64,000 bases of DNA from Phycisphaeraceae bacterium (GTDB lineage: Bacteria > Planctomycetota > Phycisphaerae > Phycisphaerales > Phycisphaeraceae). The stretch covers positions 248,001 to 312,000 of the forward strand of contig JADZCR010000001.1 of NCBI GenBank assembly GCA_020851465.1, in the 5' to 3' direction. This document shows positions 8,430 through 17,332 of the stretch, one piece after another. The translations under genes and the position numbers were made by a program. The notes beneath the pieces were generated by a model. That model was not told the DNA's origin, ran no database searches, and saw nothing but the letters and a program-made list of their open reading frames with translations. Position 1 is the first letter of the stretch, and each line of letters starts with the position of its first letter.

Positions 8430-9626
8430 TTACGCTTCCTCTACTTTGACAAACTCGCAAATCTCCAAACCAAATCCTTCCAACGATGCCAGATGGAATG
8501 GGTGGTTGGTTATCAACCTCATCCGACGAATCCCCAGGTCGCGGAGAATCTGTGAGCCGATTCCATAATCGCTTTTATTTGATGGCGGCTTGATCCCCGG
8601 CTCATCCTGCGACCGGCCAACACGGACGCGCTCCGGGCCGCCAGCCCGCTCCTCTTGCTCGGCGGAGAGATGCAAAGTCTGTAGCCGTTTGAGCAACCCG
8701 CGGCCCATGCCCTCATGTCTCAAATACACCAGCGCTCCGGAACCCGCATTCTGGATCATCCGAAGTGATGCGCGGAGAGTCCGCGCAGACGGCTGCTGAA
8801 TGTCACCAAAGACATCCCCAAGCAGATTCTGACTGTGCATACGCACAAGGACGGGCTGCGTGATTTCCAGCGGCAACCCCGCACCATCAAGCTGTCCCAC
8901 ATCACCGCATGTCAAAGCAACATGCGGAAACGGATCAACCACGCTGCGATAGGCGTGCAACGTGAATTGTCCGTGCTCACAGGTAAAGGGCACGCTGTCG
9001 ATGCGATGAATCAGCTTCTCCCGCCGCATGCGGTACTCGATGACATCCGCCACGGAACAGATTTTGAGATTGTGTCTCCGGCAGAGCTCCTGGAGGTCCG
9101 GCAGCCGCGACATGGAGCCGTCCTCATTCATCACTTCAATGATGACTGCGGCGGGCTTGAGTCCAGCCAACTTGCACAGATCAACACTCCCTTCGGTCTG
9201 GCCGGGACGCACGAGTACCCCTCCATCACGGGCACGGAGCGGCTGAATGTGTCCGGGACGAGCAAGATCATTCGGTCGCGTCTGTGGATCAATGGCAACA
9301 CGAATGGTCGCGGCGCGGTCGGCAGCACTGACGCCCGTGGTCAGGCCGAATCGTTCGTGGGCGTCAATGGTGACGGTAAACGCGGTGCCTCGCTGGGTGG
9401 TGTTGACGGAAGACTGCGGCGTTAGTTCCAGACGATCACATACCTGGCCGGTGAGCGACAGACACAACACCCCTCGACCTTCACGGATCATGAAATTGAT
9501 CACCTGAGGTGTGGCAAACTCGGCGGCACAGACAAGGTCGCCCTCGTTTTCACGCTGTTCATCATCCGCCAGGACGATCATTTTGCCAGCACGGAGGTCG
9601 GCGAGGATTTCGGGGATCGAATGCAT
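8430..9626 (-). CDS. ribBA: 3,4-dihydroxy-2-butanone-4-phosphate synthase fused to a degenerate GTP cyclohydrolase II domain
   Basis: A 398-residue RibBA-type riboflavin biosynthesis protein. The N-terminal half (about 1-200) has intact DHBP-synthase motifs: ADDEQRENEGDL, RPGHIQPLRA and a GLKPAAVIIEVMNEDG segment. It should therefore make 3,4-dihydroxy-2-butanone-4-phosphate from ribulose-5-phosphate. The C-terminal half has the GTP-cyclohydrolase-II outline (VRMHSQNLLGDVFG, YLRHEGMGRG, SDYGIGSQILRDLG, LITNHPF). However, the three zinc-binding cysteines (SEC...RCDCG in E. coli RibA) are replaced, reading SQN and then IQQPSA. The usual EGRGIG is also changed to EGMGRG. GTP cyclohydrolase activity is thus doubtful. 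I prefer the ATG at 9626 over the TTG one codon upstream. I see no FMN riboswitch upstream. Confidence 0.88.
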   Translation of the reverse strand: MHSIPEILADLRAGKMIVLADDEQRENEGDLVCAAEFATPQVINFMIREGRGVLCLSLTGQVCDRLELTPQSSVNTTQRGTAFTVTIDAHERFGLTTGVSAADRAATIRVAIDPQTRPNDLARPGHIQPLRARDGGVLVRPGQTEGSVDLCKLAGLKPAAVIIEVMNEDGSMSRLPDLQELCRRHNLKICSVADVIEYRMRREKLIHRIDSVPFTCEHGQFTLHAYRSVVDPFPHVALTCGDVGQLDGAGLPLEITQPVLVRMHSQNLLGDVFGDIQQPSARTLRASLRMIQNAGSGALVYLRHEGMGRGLLKRLQTLHLSAEQEERAGGPERVRVGRSQDEPGIKPPSNKSDYGIGSQILRDLGIRRMRLITNHPFHLASLEGFGLEICEFVKVEEA

Positions 9627-9748
9627 CAACTCTCATCATACGGAACGAGACGCTTCTCCATGTCATCCACATGCAACTCACCCTGATCTCAGTGGACAAC
9701 GTATCCTGACGAAAACTCGAAAATTGTGCTAAATCACCGACGTGAAAG

Positions 9749-9773
9749 TTACGGCGATTTTGATTCGCCGTAA
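9749..9773 (-). terminator. Stem-loop after the M16 peptidase gene, possible terminator
   Basis: A perfect 9-bp inverted repeat (ttacggcga / tcgccgtaa) with a 7-nt loop lies 5 nt past the stop of the minus-strand peptidase gene. A run of five T follows on the plus-strand side, while on the minus strand only three T follow. It therefore fits a stem-loop at the end of the peptidase transcript, but as a rho-independent terminator it is better formed in the plus direction. Confidence 0.45.
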
Positions 9774-9778
9774 TTTTT

Positions 9779-10996
9779 CTATTTCGGCCCCAGCCTTACG
9801 ACCGTCCGAGGTTTGAACGGCCAATCGGCGATCAGTGCCTTGATGTCTGCTTCGCTTACCGCTTTGATCCGCTGGAGTTCCTCCGCCAACGGCAAATACT
9901 CACCCAGATAAGTCCACTGGCTGCCCAGCCCTCGCATCCGGCCGGCAGGATTTTCACCTTCGAGGGTGGCCTGCGTGGCCAGTTTGTTTTTAGCGCGCTC
10001 GATCTCCGCGGAATCAATCGAATTCACATAGTTATCAATCGTTTCCAGCAGGATTTTCTCGACCTGCTCAACCCGTTCGGGATCACAGGTCGCCGACGCC
10101 AGATAAATGCCGCAGCAGTCCTGCGGTCCGAAATAAAAATCCGCCTCGTCCGCCAACCCCGGATCAACTAATGCCCAATACAGCCGCGATCCTTCGCTAT
10201 CGCCGACTACGTCGGAGAGCACCTTCGCGGCATAGCGACGCAAATCTTGCGCGCTGGGTCCCGGACAAATCATCGCGAGGTACTGTCGCTTCACCTTTGT
10301 ATCTGCGATGACCTTGATGTGCGTGTCGCAGCAGGGATCCGAATAGGATCTCTTTGCTCCGGTTGGGGTCCAGCTCCCTGCAACTTTCGAAACGTCGTCC
10401 ACGAATTTCTCAAAATCGACCTTGCCCGCAGCCGCCACCACGATGTTGTCCGGGCTGTACCGCGTCTGGAAATAACGCTCCATCTGATCGCGCGTCAGCG
10501 CTTTGATCGAATCCGAGGTTCCCAGCACCCGATAGGCAAGCGGATGCTCACCGAAGTGCGTCTCCATCAGCGTATCTTGAAGCCGCCACTGCGGACGATC
10601 TTCATACATCCCGATCTCTTCGAGAATGACGTTTTTTTCCATGAGAAAATCTTCGGATCGCAGCGCGGGCCGAAGCATATCACCCAGAAGATCGATCGCG
10701 CGTGGGAGAAACTCGGGCAGCACCTGCGCGTAATAAACAGTGGTTTCCTGTGAGGTGTAGGCGTTGTAGTTGGCTCCGATTTCATCAAACTCGCGGTTAA
10801 CGTCATCCGCAGTCCGCCGTGCAGAGCCTTTGAACATCATGTGCTCAAGAAAGTGCGATACCCCCATGAGCGGCTTCTCTTCATCGCGCGTGCCGGCTTT
10901 GACGAAGAAACCGACCGCAGAGGTATGTGCCGCTGAGTTTGTCTCGGCGATCACGGTCAGGCCGTTAGAAAGCTTGCGGTGGTGGAAGTTAAGCAT
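9779..10996 (-). CDS. M16-family zinc metallopeptidase (processing-peptidase/insulinase type)
   Basis: A 405-residue protein with one complete M16 unit. The inverted zinc motif HFLEH (His48, Glu51, His52) is followed about 75 residues later by the ligand Glu in VILEEIG (126/127). The C-terminal half is the non-catalytic M16_C domain, with a long acidic first part and the usual R/Y pair near SEGSRLYWAL. Such enzymes resemble the mitochondrial processing peptidase beta subunit and B. subtilis MlpA, and degrade or trim peptides; no signal peptide is visible. I chose the ATG at 10996, since the family normally begins right before NGLTVI; a GTG at 11026 would add ten residues. It is separated from the upstream trxA by a good terminator. 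Confidence 0.9.
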   Translation of the reverse strand: MLNFHHRKLSNGLTVIAETNSAAHTSAVGFFVKAGTRDEEKPLMGVSHFLEHMMFKGSARRTADDVNREFDEIGANYNAYTSQETTVYYAQVLPEFLPRAIDLLGDMLRPALRSEDFLMEKNVILEEIGMYEDRPQWRLQDTLMETHFGEHPLAYRVLGTSDSIKALTRDQMERYFQTRYSPDNIVVAAAGKVDFEKFVDDVSKVAGSWTPTGAKRSYSDPCCDTHIKVIADTKVKRQYLAMICPGPSAQDLRRYAAKVLSDVVGDSEGSRLYWALVDPGLADEADFYFGPQDCCGIYLASATCDPERVEQVEKILLETIDNYVNSIDSAEIERAKNKLATQATLEGENPAGRMRGLGSQWTYLGEYLPLAEELQRIKAVSEADIKALIADWPFKPRTVVRLGPK

Positions 10997-11112
10997 TGTT
11001 GTTTTTCGCCGGTCAAATCCGAACACTCGACGTAACTTTCATGCGCCGTTATTTCGCCTGTCACGTTCACACGATGGAGCATTCTACGGTTGTCGTTGAT
11101 TGTTGAACGCAT

Positions 11113-11143
11113 AAAAAAGGACAGCCGCACGGGCCGTCCTTTT
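11113..11143 (-). terminator. Rho-independent terminator of trxA
   Basis: Read on the minus strand, a stem (aaaaggac ... gtcctttt with an inner GCC/GGC and one mismatch) closes a short loop and runs into six T at 11118-11113. It lies about 40 nt past the thioredoxin stop codon, and its A/T flanks make it nearly symmetrical. Confidence 0.75.
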
Positions 11144-11180
11144 CATGGGTAAATAACTACCGATTAACGCCTGTCGGTAA

Positions 11181-11513
11181 TCAGCCCGAAATCTTCTGGA
11201 GCTCTTCCGCAAACATTTTCTTGGGATTCAGGCCAATAAACTTACGCACAATCTGACCATTCTTGAACAGAATGACAGTCGGAATCGCGGTAACGTCGAA
11301 CTTCATCGATACGTTGCGGTTGTGGTCGGTATCAACCTTGCCAACCTTGACCTTGCCGGTGAATTCCTTGGCAAGCTCATCAATGGTTGGCGCAAGCATG
11401 CGGCAGGGCTGGCACCACTCCGCCCAAAAGTCCACGAGGACGGGCTTATCGCTGTTGAGGACTTCCTGCTCAAAGTTGCTGTCTGTCAGTTCCAATACGC
11501 CTTCACCAGCCAT
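11181..11513 (-). CDS. trxA: Thioredoxin with CQPC active site
   Basis: A 110-residue cytoplasmic thioredoxin, a protein-disulfide reductant supplied by thioredoxin reductase. It has the normal length, the strand VLVDFWAEW, the active site WCQPC (Cys34, Cys37), the cis-proline segment AIPTVILF and the terminal helix. Position 35 is Gln instead of the nearly universal Gly (WCGPC), a change expected to tune redox potential or partner choice rather than abolish function. A clear Shine-Dalgarno (aggag) lies 6 nt before the ATG at 11513. It appears monocistronic, ending in the hairpin at 11113-11143. Confidence 0.93.
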   Translation of the reverse strand: MAGEGVLELTDSNFEQEVLNSDKPVLVDFWAEWCQPCRMLAPTIDELAKEFTGKVKVGKVDTDHNRNVSMKFDVTAIPTVILFKNGQIVRKFIGLNPKKMFAEELQKISG

Positions 11514-11744
11514 GATCGGCTCCTGTTTCTATTGATTCCAGAGGGTCTTGATCGATTCACAAATTAATGTGGCGGATTCTATGCGCGGGATTTACGGACA
11601 GCAACCAGTCGCGTGCAAATGACCTCAGATGACTACATGTGTATAGGAAACCAAGCCCGCCAATACTCCCGCCGACACCAGCAAACCAACCCCGCGTCGC
11701 TTCCGCGTTAAAATCGCTCATACCCCGTTGTCCCGGAGCTATTT

Positions 11745-13091
11745 GTGACGCTTTCATCCAAGATCGAAAATCACACTGCCGTCATTGGTGTGATCGGCCT
11801 GGGCTATGTCGGCTTGCCGCTGTTGCGCACTTTCTGGGATGCGGGATTTCCCGTGATCGGCTTCGATATCGATCCCGGAAAGATCGACAAACTTCTCCGG
11901 GGCGAGAGCTATCTCAAGCATCTGGGTGAAAACCTCGTGCGCGACATGGCTGTTGCCGCCACCCGGGGAAACACCTCCGTACCAAAAAAGTTTGACGCGA
12001 CAGCCGACTTTACGCGCCTTGGTGAAGCTGATGCGGTGATTGTTTGCGTGCCTACCCCGCTGGGTAAGCATCTTGAACCCGATCTCTCTTATATTGAACA
12101 AACCTCGGATGCGATCGCTCGGACGCTGCGATCCGGTCAACTTATCGTTCTCGAATCCACAACCTACCCGCGCACAACCCGCGAGATCATGCTGCCCCGC
12201 TTTGAGAAGGCAGCAGGCGGCAAATTGAAATGCGGTATTGATTTTTTCCTCGCCTTTTCACCCGAACGCGAGGATCCCGGCCGCAAGGACCACAATACGC
12301 AGACGATCCCGAAACTCGTCGGCGGAATCGACCCGGAGTCCGGCCGGGTGGCGACGGAGCTGTATTCAAAGGCCATCCGAAAAGTGGTGGCCGTCTCCTC
12401 AGCCGAAGTCGCGGAAGCCGCCAAACTGCTGGAGAACATCTACCGAGCGGTGAACATCGCGCTGGTGAACGAAATGAAGGTTCTTCTTACCGCGATGGGT
12501 ATCGATGTGTGGGAGGTCATTGAAGCCGCCTCCACGAAACCTTTCGGGTTTCAGGCTTTTTATCCCGGTCCGGGACTAGGCGGGCACTGCATCCCCATTG
12601 ACCCTTATTACCTTACGTGGAAGGCCCGCGAAGTCGGCTTGCCTACACGATTCATCGAACTTGCGGGAGAAGTGAATCGGGGAATGCCCGATTATGTCGT
12701 CCAGCGAACCCTGCTGGCGCTCAATGACCGTCAGATCGCGGTGAAGGGTGCGAAAATTCTCGTGCTTGGTTTGGCATACAAGCCGGATGTGGACGATGTA
12801 CGCGAAAGCCCGAGTTTTGAGTTGATAGAAAAGTTACAGGCTCTGGGCGCAATGGTGGATTTCAATGATCCGCACGTTCCCGCCACACACAAGATGCGGT
12901 TCCATGATCTGCAAAAATCGAGCGTGCCTCTCTCCGCCTCTATGCTGCAAGGCTATGACGCAGTGATTATCGCAACCCATCACAAGGCATATGATTGGGC
13001 CTTCGTCGTCAAAAACGCACGGCTAATCGTTGATACGCGCAACGCAACCGCAAAAATAGCAGGTAAACGCAATCACATCGTCAGTGCGTAG
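11745..13091 (+). CDS. UDP-N-acetylglucosamine-type nucleotide sugar dehydrogenase
   Basis: A 448-residue UDP-glucose/UDP-GlcNAc dehydrogenase family protein that oxidises the C6 hydroxyl of a UDP-sugar to a carboxylate with two NAD+. The N-terminal Rossmann motif is GVIGLGYVGLP and the catalytic cysteine is Cys282 in GLGGHCIPIDPYYL. The C-terminal UDP-binding domain contains KPDVDDVRESPS. The HCIPIDPYYL wording is typical of the WbpA/WbpO/TviB branch acting on UDP-GlcNAc or UDP-GalNAc, rather than of UDP-glucose dehydrogenase. It starts at a GTG at 11745. It could feed uronic sugars to a surface polysaccharide such as the one made by the locus at 48-60 kb, but the distance makes this only an inference. 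Confidence 0.9.
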   Translation: MTLSSKIENHTAVIGVIGLGYVGLPLLRTFWDAGFPVIGFDIDPGKIDKLLRGESYLKHLGENLVRDMAVAATRGNTSVPKKFDATADFTRLGEADAVIVCVPTPLGKHLEPDLSYIEQTSDAIARTLRSGQLIVLESTTYPRTTREIMLPRFEKAAGGKLKCGIDFFLAFSPEREDPGRKDHNTQTIPKLVGGIDPESGRVATELYSKAIRKVVAVSSAEVAEAAKLLENIYRAVNIALVNEMKVLLTAMGIDVWEVIEAASTKPFGFQAFYPGPGLGGHCIPIDPYYLTWKAREVGLPTRFIELAGEVNRGMPDYVVQRTLLALNDRQIAVKGAKILVLGLAYKPDVDDVRESPSFELIEKLQALGAMVDFNDPHVPATHKMRFHDLQKSSVPLSASMLQGYDAVIIATHHKAYDWAFVVKNARLIVDTRNATAKIAGKRNHIVSA

Positions 13092-13159
13092 GAATTCGCT
13101 TATCTACGGCGGAGCGACGGGTGATTCACTTTGGCACATCAACGGTCAACTGCCGCGAC

Positions 13160-14557
13160 CTAGAACAGCTCCACCGCTTGCATGTACCCCGGCACATCAA
13201 CCGGATACTTCGCCCGCCTGCGGATGATTTCCGCCAGCGTGTTTGCGGCTCTTTCTTCGCCATGCGTCAGGAATAATCGTTTCGGGGTCGCACCCATCGC
13301 ATCGAGCCAGTGTAAAAGCCCCTTCTGATCAGCGTGGGCGGAAAGGCCGCTGATCTCCGCGATCTGTGCCTGTACGGGATATTGCTTGCCCAGAATGCGA
13401 ACCTCTTTCTGGCCATCCACCAGCTCGCGCCCGAGCGTGCCTTCCGCCTGGTAGCCGACGAAAAGGACGGTTGTTTCCGGCTTGCCGATGTTCTGAATGA
13501 GATGGTGCTTGATGCGTCCCGCATTACACATACCCGAGCCGGCCATGATGACTACGCCGCTGCGTCCGTTGATCTCTTTCGATTCCTCGACGCTGCGTGT
13601 GAAGTGCAATCCCGGAAAGCGAAACGGCGACTCGTTGGATCGAAGCATGGCCCGCGCTTCTTCGTCAAGACACTCCGGATGGTGAGCCATTACATCCGTC
13701 GCCTCAACAGCCATCGGACTGTCAAGAAATACGCGCACATCGCGCAGCTTCCCGCTACGAACCAGGCGGCTGAAATAATACATCAACTCCTGTGCCCGTT
13801 CGATGGCGAACGTGGGTATCAGCACGTTCCCGCCGCGCTTAATGGTCTGGTTGACGACCGCAGCAAGCTGTTCTTCGATTCCTCCGTTAACTGCATGGTT
13901 CCGGTCACCATACGTGGACTCCATCACCACATAATCCGCGGAATGAATAAGCGAAGGGTCACGGATGAGGGGCTTATCCCACTGGCCGATGTCGCCCGAA
14001 AAAACGATCCGCCTCTCAACACCAGCCTCGCGGACAACGATTTCCAGCAGAGATGAGCCGAGGATGTGGCCGGCATCGCGCCAGGTGACGCTGACGCGAT
14101 CATTCAGCCGCAGCGTCTCTTCATATTTCACCGGGCGGAGCAGCCGCAGCGAAGCGTGAGCGTCGTCCTCGGTGTAGAGCGGTTCAATGGGGTTTTCATC
14201 GACACGGTTTTCCTCTTCGTGTCGTTTGATCTTGTTTCGGACATCTTCCTGCTGGATGCCTGCCGCATCGAGCAGCACGATCCGGGTCAGATCGAGCGTT
14301 GCGGGAGTGGAATAAATGGGTGAGTTGAACCCGCGCTTTACAAATCGCGGTATCAGGCCGGTGTGATCCAGATGAGCATGGGTCAGAAGCAGCGCGTCAA
14401 TCTTCGCCGGATCGATCGGCGTCGTCCCCCAGTTGCGGCCGAGGTACGCCCGTTCCTGAAACATGCCGCAATCAATAAGAAGTTGCAGCCCGCCAGCATC
14501 AAGAAAGTAACGCGATCCGGTGACTTGCCGGGTGGCGCCGAGAAATTGAAGTTTCAC
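13160..14557 (-). CDS. Beta-CASP metallo-beta-lactamase-fold ribonuclease
   Basis: A 465-residue protein of the CPSF73/Ysh1-like beta-CASP group. The N-terminal MBL motif is HAHLDHTG (His60, His62, Asp64, His65), followed by the central beta-CASP insert and a C-terminal SAHADQ motif plus a final FLTHGE. Bacterial members process or degrade RNA in the cytoplasm, and the fold and metal ligands are complete. It starts at a GTG at 14557. It converges with the nucleotide sugar dehydrogenase (68 nt apart). The DCC-family gene lies 30 nt upstream on the same strand, so the two may be co-transcribed. Confidence 0.9.
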   Translation of the reverse strand: MKLQFLGATRQVTGSRYFLDAGGLQLLIDCGMFQERAYLGRNWGTTPIDPAKIDALLLTHAHLDHTGLIPRFVKRGFNSPIYSTPATLDLTRIVLLDAAGIQQEDVRNKIKRHEEENRVDENPIEPLYTEDDAHASLRLLRPVKYEETLRLNDRVSVTWRDAGHILGSSLLEIVVREAGVERRIVFSGDIGQWDKPLIRDPSLIHSADYVVMESTYGDRNHAVNGGIEEQLAAVVNQTIKRGGNVLIPTFAIERAQELMYYFSRLVRSGKLRDVRVFLDSPMAVEATDVMAHHPECLDEEARAMLRSNESPFRFPGLHFTRSVEESKEINGRSGVVIMAGSGMCNAGRIKHHLIQNIGKPETTVLFVGYQAEGTLGRELVDGQKEVRILGKQYPVQAQIAEISGLSAHADQKGLLHWLDAMGATPKRLFLTHGEERAANTLAEIIRRRAKYPVDVPGYMQAVELF

Positions 14558-14587
14558 GTTGTTTGTTCTCTCGGAAGGGGTGTGAAT

Positions 14588-15010
14588 TTATAAAAATCGC
14601 TCGGATGTTTCCGACGTAAGCAGGTTGCACGCTTCGGTATTGCCTAGCCAGCGGTGACGATGCTTCGCAATAAAGCTGTATATCACATCTCGGATCAAGG
14701 GTGGCACGATCATGAAAACAACCAACGCCTTCCAAAAGCCGCAGAGATGCGACGCGATACGAACCGCAGCGCTGGATCGAATGTAGGTCTTGCCATTCTG
14801 GATCAACACCATGCTGTTAATCGTGCCCTCCTCCAGTTGGTATTCGCGGAGCAATGATCTTCCTGTATCAGATTGGAGTGCTGCAAATCGGAAGTAATCC
14901 GCAGGATCGCGTTTAATAATGAAGTTCACTGAAGCACTGCACAGGTTGCAGATGCCGTCAAAAAGAACGATGCCATGATTCCGCGTGACGGTGGAATTAG
15001 CGTGTTTCAC
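14588..15010 (-). CDS. DCC-family thiol-disulfide oxidoreductase-like protein
   Basis: A 140-residue protein of the DCC (DUF393) family. Near the N-terminus it reads LFDGICNLCS, giving the family signature DGxCxxC in a thioredoxin-like setting. The middle contains the usual FRFAALQS stretch and the end a hydrophobic segment around VFMIVPPLIRDVIY. The biochemical role of the family is poorly defined; a redox function is assumed from the motif. The start used is a GTG at 15010, the only start that keeps the family N-terminus. It sits just upstream of the beta-CASP nuclease gene. Confidence 0.85.
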   Translation of the reverse strand: MKHANSTVTRNHGIVLFDGICNLCSASVNFIIKRDPADYFRFAALQSDTGRSLLREYQLEEGTINSMVLIQNGKTYIRSSAAVRIASHLCGFWKALVVFMIVPPLIRDVIYSFIAKHRHRWLGNTEACNLLTSETSERFL

Positions 15011-15061
15011 AAAAGTTCCCCGTCTATGTTAGGCGTGGATCACAGCGGAAATAATCGTGAC

Positions 15062-15724
15062 TCAGGTTGCGACGAGGATTTTTCCCGCGGCAGCCGTACC
15101 CAGCGTAATCAGCTTGCCCTCTTTGAGACGAATCGAAATCGCATCCGCCAGAGTGTCGCGAGTTTCGATGGTAATGCGCGCGCCGGGCTTGAGTCCCTGT
15201 CGCTCAACAAACTTGAGGAATCGTTCATCCTGATCCACCACTCTGGCAATTCGGACGTGTTGGCCGGACTCGACATCCGCGAGGCGCAGGACGTCGCGAT
15301 GCGTGACTTTGCCGTCGGCAGAGGGAATCGGGTCGCCATGCGGATCGAATGCCGGACGGCCAAGGTATTCATCAATTTTTTCCAGCAGCCGTTCGGAGAT
15401 GGAATGTTCCAGTTCCTCCGCTTCATCATGGACTTCAGACCAGTCGAGATGCAGCACGGTGACGAGAAACAGCTCAACTAATCGGTGACGACGCAGGACA
15501 TGGAGCGCGAGTTTCTCACCTTTCGTCGTCAGTCGTACCCCGCCCCGCGGCTGATAGGCGACGAGTCCCGCGTCGGACAACATCTTGATCATCGTTGTCG
15601 CAGTACCCGCGGTGACTCCGACTGCGGCAGCGAGCCTGCCCATGGGTACCAGTTTTCGCGGCGACGAGGCCTGATGCTCCAGGTAGATCTGCTTAACGTA
15701 GTTTTCAACGGTTATGCTGGGCAT
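15062..15724 (-). CDS. DtxR/MntR-family metal-dependent transcriptional repressor
   Basis: A 220-residue DNA-binding regulator. It has an N-terminal winged helix (ENYVKQIY, GRLAAAVGV, GTATTMIKML, GLVAYQPRGG) and a dimerisation domain with metal-ligand residues (HRLVELFL, HDEAEELEH, HPHGDPIP-like FDPHGDPIP). The C-terminal FeoA/SH3-like domain starts at about residue 145. The divergent neighbour is an Nramp metal importer, which makes manganese or iron homeostasis the likely job. I take the ATG at 15724, which directly precedes the conserved SITVENYVK; the frame extends to a TTG at 15766, inside an inverted repeat. Which metal it senses cannot be decided from sequence. Confidence 0.9.
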   Translation of the reverse strand: MPSITVENYVKQIYLEHQASSPRKLVPMGRLAAAVGVTAGTATTMIKMLSDAGLVAYQPRGGVRLTTKGEKLALHVLRRHRLVELFLVTVLHLDWSEVHDEAEELEHSISERLLEKIDEYLGRPAFDPHGDPIPSADGKVTHRDVLRLADVESGQHVRIARVVDQDERFLKFVERQGLKPGARITIETRDTLADAISIRLKEGKLITLGTAAAGKILVAT

Positions 15725-15758
15725 CGGCTTGGAAGACTCGCTTCTGTTTTTGCCTCTG

Positions 15759-15775
15759 AAACTCAAAAAGAGTTT
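15759..15775. promoter_or_regulatory. Short inverted repeat in the mntR-mntH intergenic region, possible operator
   Basis: A perfect 6-bp inverted repeat, aaactc-aaaaa-gagttt, lies 35 nt upstream of the repressor ATG. The half-site actcaaa recurs at 15895-15901, just past the putative mntH promoter. This is the expected place for a DtxR/MntR operator, but it does not match a known consensus. Confidence 0.3.
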
Positions 15776-15861
15776 AACCGATCAACACGGCCGGATCGTC
15801 AACGTAACCCAACCACACGGCGACAATAACAACGCATCCTGATTTCCAGATGGGCCGTTAC

Positions 15862-15890
15862 TTGATTTGTATATTCCAATCTTGTATTTT
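15862..15890 (+). promoter_or_regulatory. Sigma-70-type promoter for the Nramp transporter
   Basis: A -35 element TTGATT (15862-15867) is followed by a 17-nt spacer and a -10 element TATTTT (15885-15890). Transcription would start near 15897, leaving about 36 nt before the ATG at 15933. This supports that start over an upstream in-frame one inside the promoter. Confidence 0.5.
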
Positions 15891-15932
15891 GATTACTCAA
15901 AGTTAGTGGTTGCGATCCAGTGGATCATCTTC

Positions 15933-17327
15933 ATGGACTCCGATAAACCATCCTCCGCCTCTCCCGCCGATGCCGCCCCGCTACCCGTGGACGAAGGCTG
16001 GCGGCGGAACCGTCACACACCAAGCCTCCCCGAAGTGCATCGCTCCGTGCTGGTCCCTCAAGGCGCCGGCTTCGGACGAAAACTGCTCGCATTTGCCGGC
16101 CCGGGTTTCATGGTGGCTGTCGGATACATGGACCCGGGCAACTGGGCGACCGATCTGGCTGGCGGGGCCAAGTTTGGCTACACGCTGCTCTGCGTCATTC
16201 TCATCTCCAATTTCATGGCGATTCTTCTCCAGCACCTTTGCGTGCGTCTGGGGGTCGCCACCGGCCGCGATCTGGCGCAGGCGTGCAGTGACCACTATCA
16301 CCCGGTGGTGAGCTTCGTCCTGTGGGTGCTCTGCGAGCTGGCGATCTGTGCCTGCGATCTGGCGGAAGTGCTCGGAACCGCCATCGCGCTCAACCTCCTG
16401 TTTGGCATACCCATGACCGTGGGGGTCTGTCTGACCGCCTTGGACATCATGCTCATCCTGCTGCTTCAGCACAAAGGCTTCCGCTATCTCGAAGCTATGG
16501 TCATCTCGCTGATCAGCATCATCGGAGCCTGCTTCCTCCTCGAAATTATTTTCTCGCGTCCCGACCTGCCCTCCGTGCTGCGCGGCTTTGTGCCCAGCCG
16601 TGATGTTGTCGTCAACAAGGACATGCTCTACGTAGCCATCGGCATCCTCGGCGCGACCGTTATGCCGCATAATCTTTATCTGCACTCTTCGATCGTGCAG
16701 ACACGAAAATACGAACAGACGGCCAGTGGAAAGCGCGAAGCCATCAAGTTCGCCACGATCGATTCGACCGTGGCGCTGATGTTCGCACTCTTCATCAATG
16801 CCGCGATCCTGATCGTTGCCGCCGCCACATTCCACGGCACCGAACATCAGAACGTCGCGGAGATTCAGGACGCATACCTGCTGTTGACCGACGTGCTCAA
16901 TGTTCCCGTGGCCAGTGCCCTTTTCGCCGTCGCACTGCTGGCCTCCGGGCAGAACTCCACACTCACCGGCACGCTGGCTGGACAGATCGTGATGGAAGGA
17001 TTTCTTCACATCCGTCTGCGGCCTTGGTTGCGCCGTCTCATTACTCGATTGCTGGCGATCGTACCCGCGCTGGTCGTCACTTGGCTCTACGGCCACAAAG
17101 GTACAAATACTCTGCTGGTCCTCAGCCAGGTGATCCTGAGCATGCAACTGCCTTTTGCGGTTATCCCGCTGGTGATGTTCACCGCGGAAAGAAAAAAGAT
17201 GGGCGAGTTTACGGCACCGCGCTGGATCCTTGCGCTGGCGTGGATCACCGCAACCATCATCGTTACGCTTAACATCAAATATCTCATCGACTGGACCGTC
17301 AGCCTCCTGGCTGGCGGCGGGGGCTGA
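15933..17327 (+). CDS. mntH: Nramp-family divalent metal (Mn2+/Fe2+) transporter
   Basis: A 464-residue inner-membrane H+-coupled importer with about 11 hydrophobic helices. The metal-binding signature of helix 1, [11 protein letters not shown] (DPGN), and that of helix 6, MPHNLYLHS (MPHN), are both intact, as is the helix 8-9 transport signature around [13 protein letters not shown] start it at ATG 15933 (MDSDKPS); the frame also runs 66 nt further upstream through the promoter region. It is divergent from the MntR-like repressor and followed after 5 nt by a universal stress protein, so the three probably form one metal-response module. Confidence 0.92.
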   Translation: MDSDKPSSASPADAAPLPVDEGWRRNRHTPSLPEVHRSVLVPQGAGFGRKLLAFAGPGFMVAVGYMDPGNWATDLAGGAKFGYTLLCVILISNFMAILLQHLCVRLGVATGRDLAQACSDHYHPVVSFVLWVLCELAICACDLAEVLGTAIALNLLFGIPMTVGVCLTALDIMLILLLQHKGFRYLEAMVISLISIIGACFLLEIIFSRPDLPSVLRGFVPSRDVVVNKDMLYVAIGILGATVMPHNLYLHSSIVQTRKYEQTASGKREAIKFATIDSTVALMFALFINAAILIVAAATFHGTEHQNVAEIQDAYLLLTDVLNVPVASALFAVALLASGQNSTLTGTLAGQIVMEGFLHIRLRPWLRRLITRLLAIVPALVVTWLYGHKGTNTLLVLSQVILSMQLPFAVIPLVMFTAERKKMGEFTAPRWILALAWITATIIVTLNIKYLIDWTVSLLAGGGG

Positions 17328-17332
17328 GCGGC

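Noticed and set aside
9627..9748. Possible FMN riboswitch before ribBA
   Set aside because: None of the conserved FMN-element segments is visible and the gap is too short.
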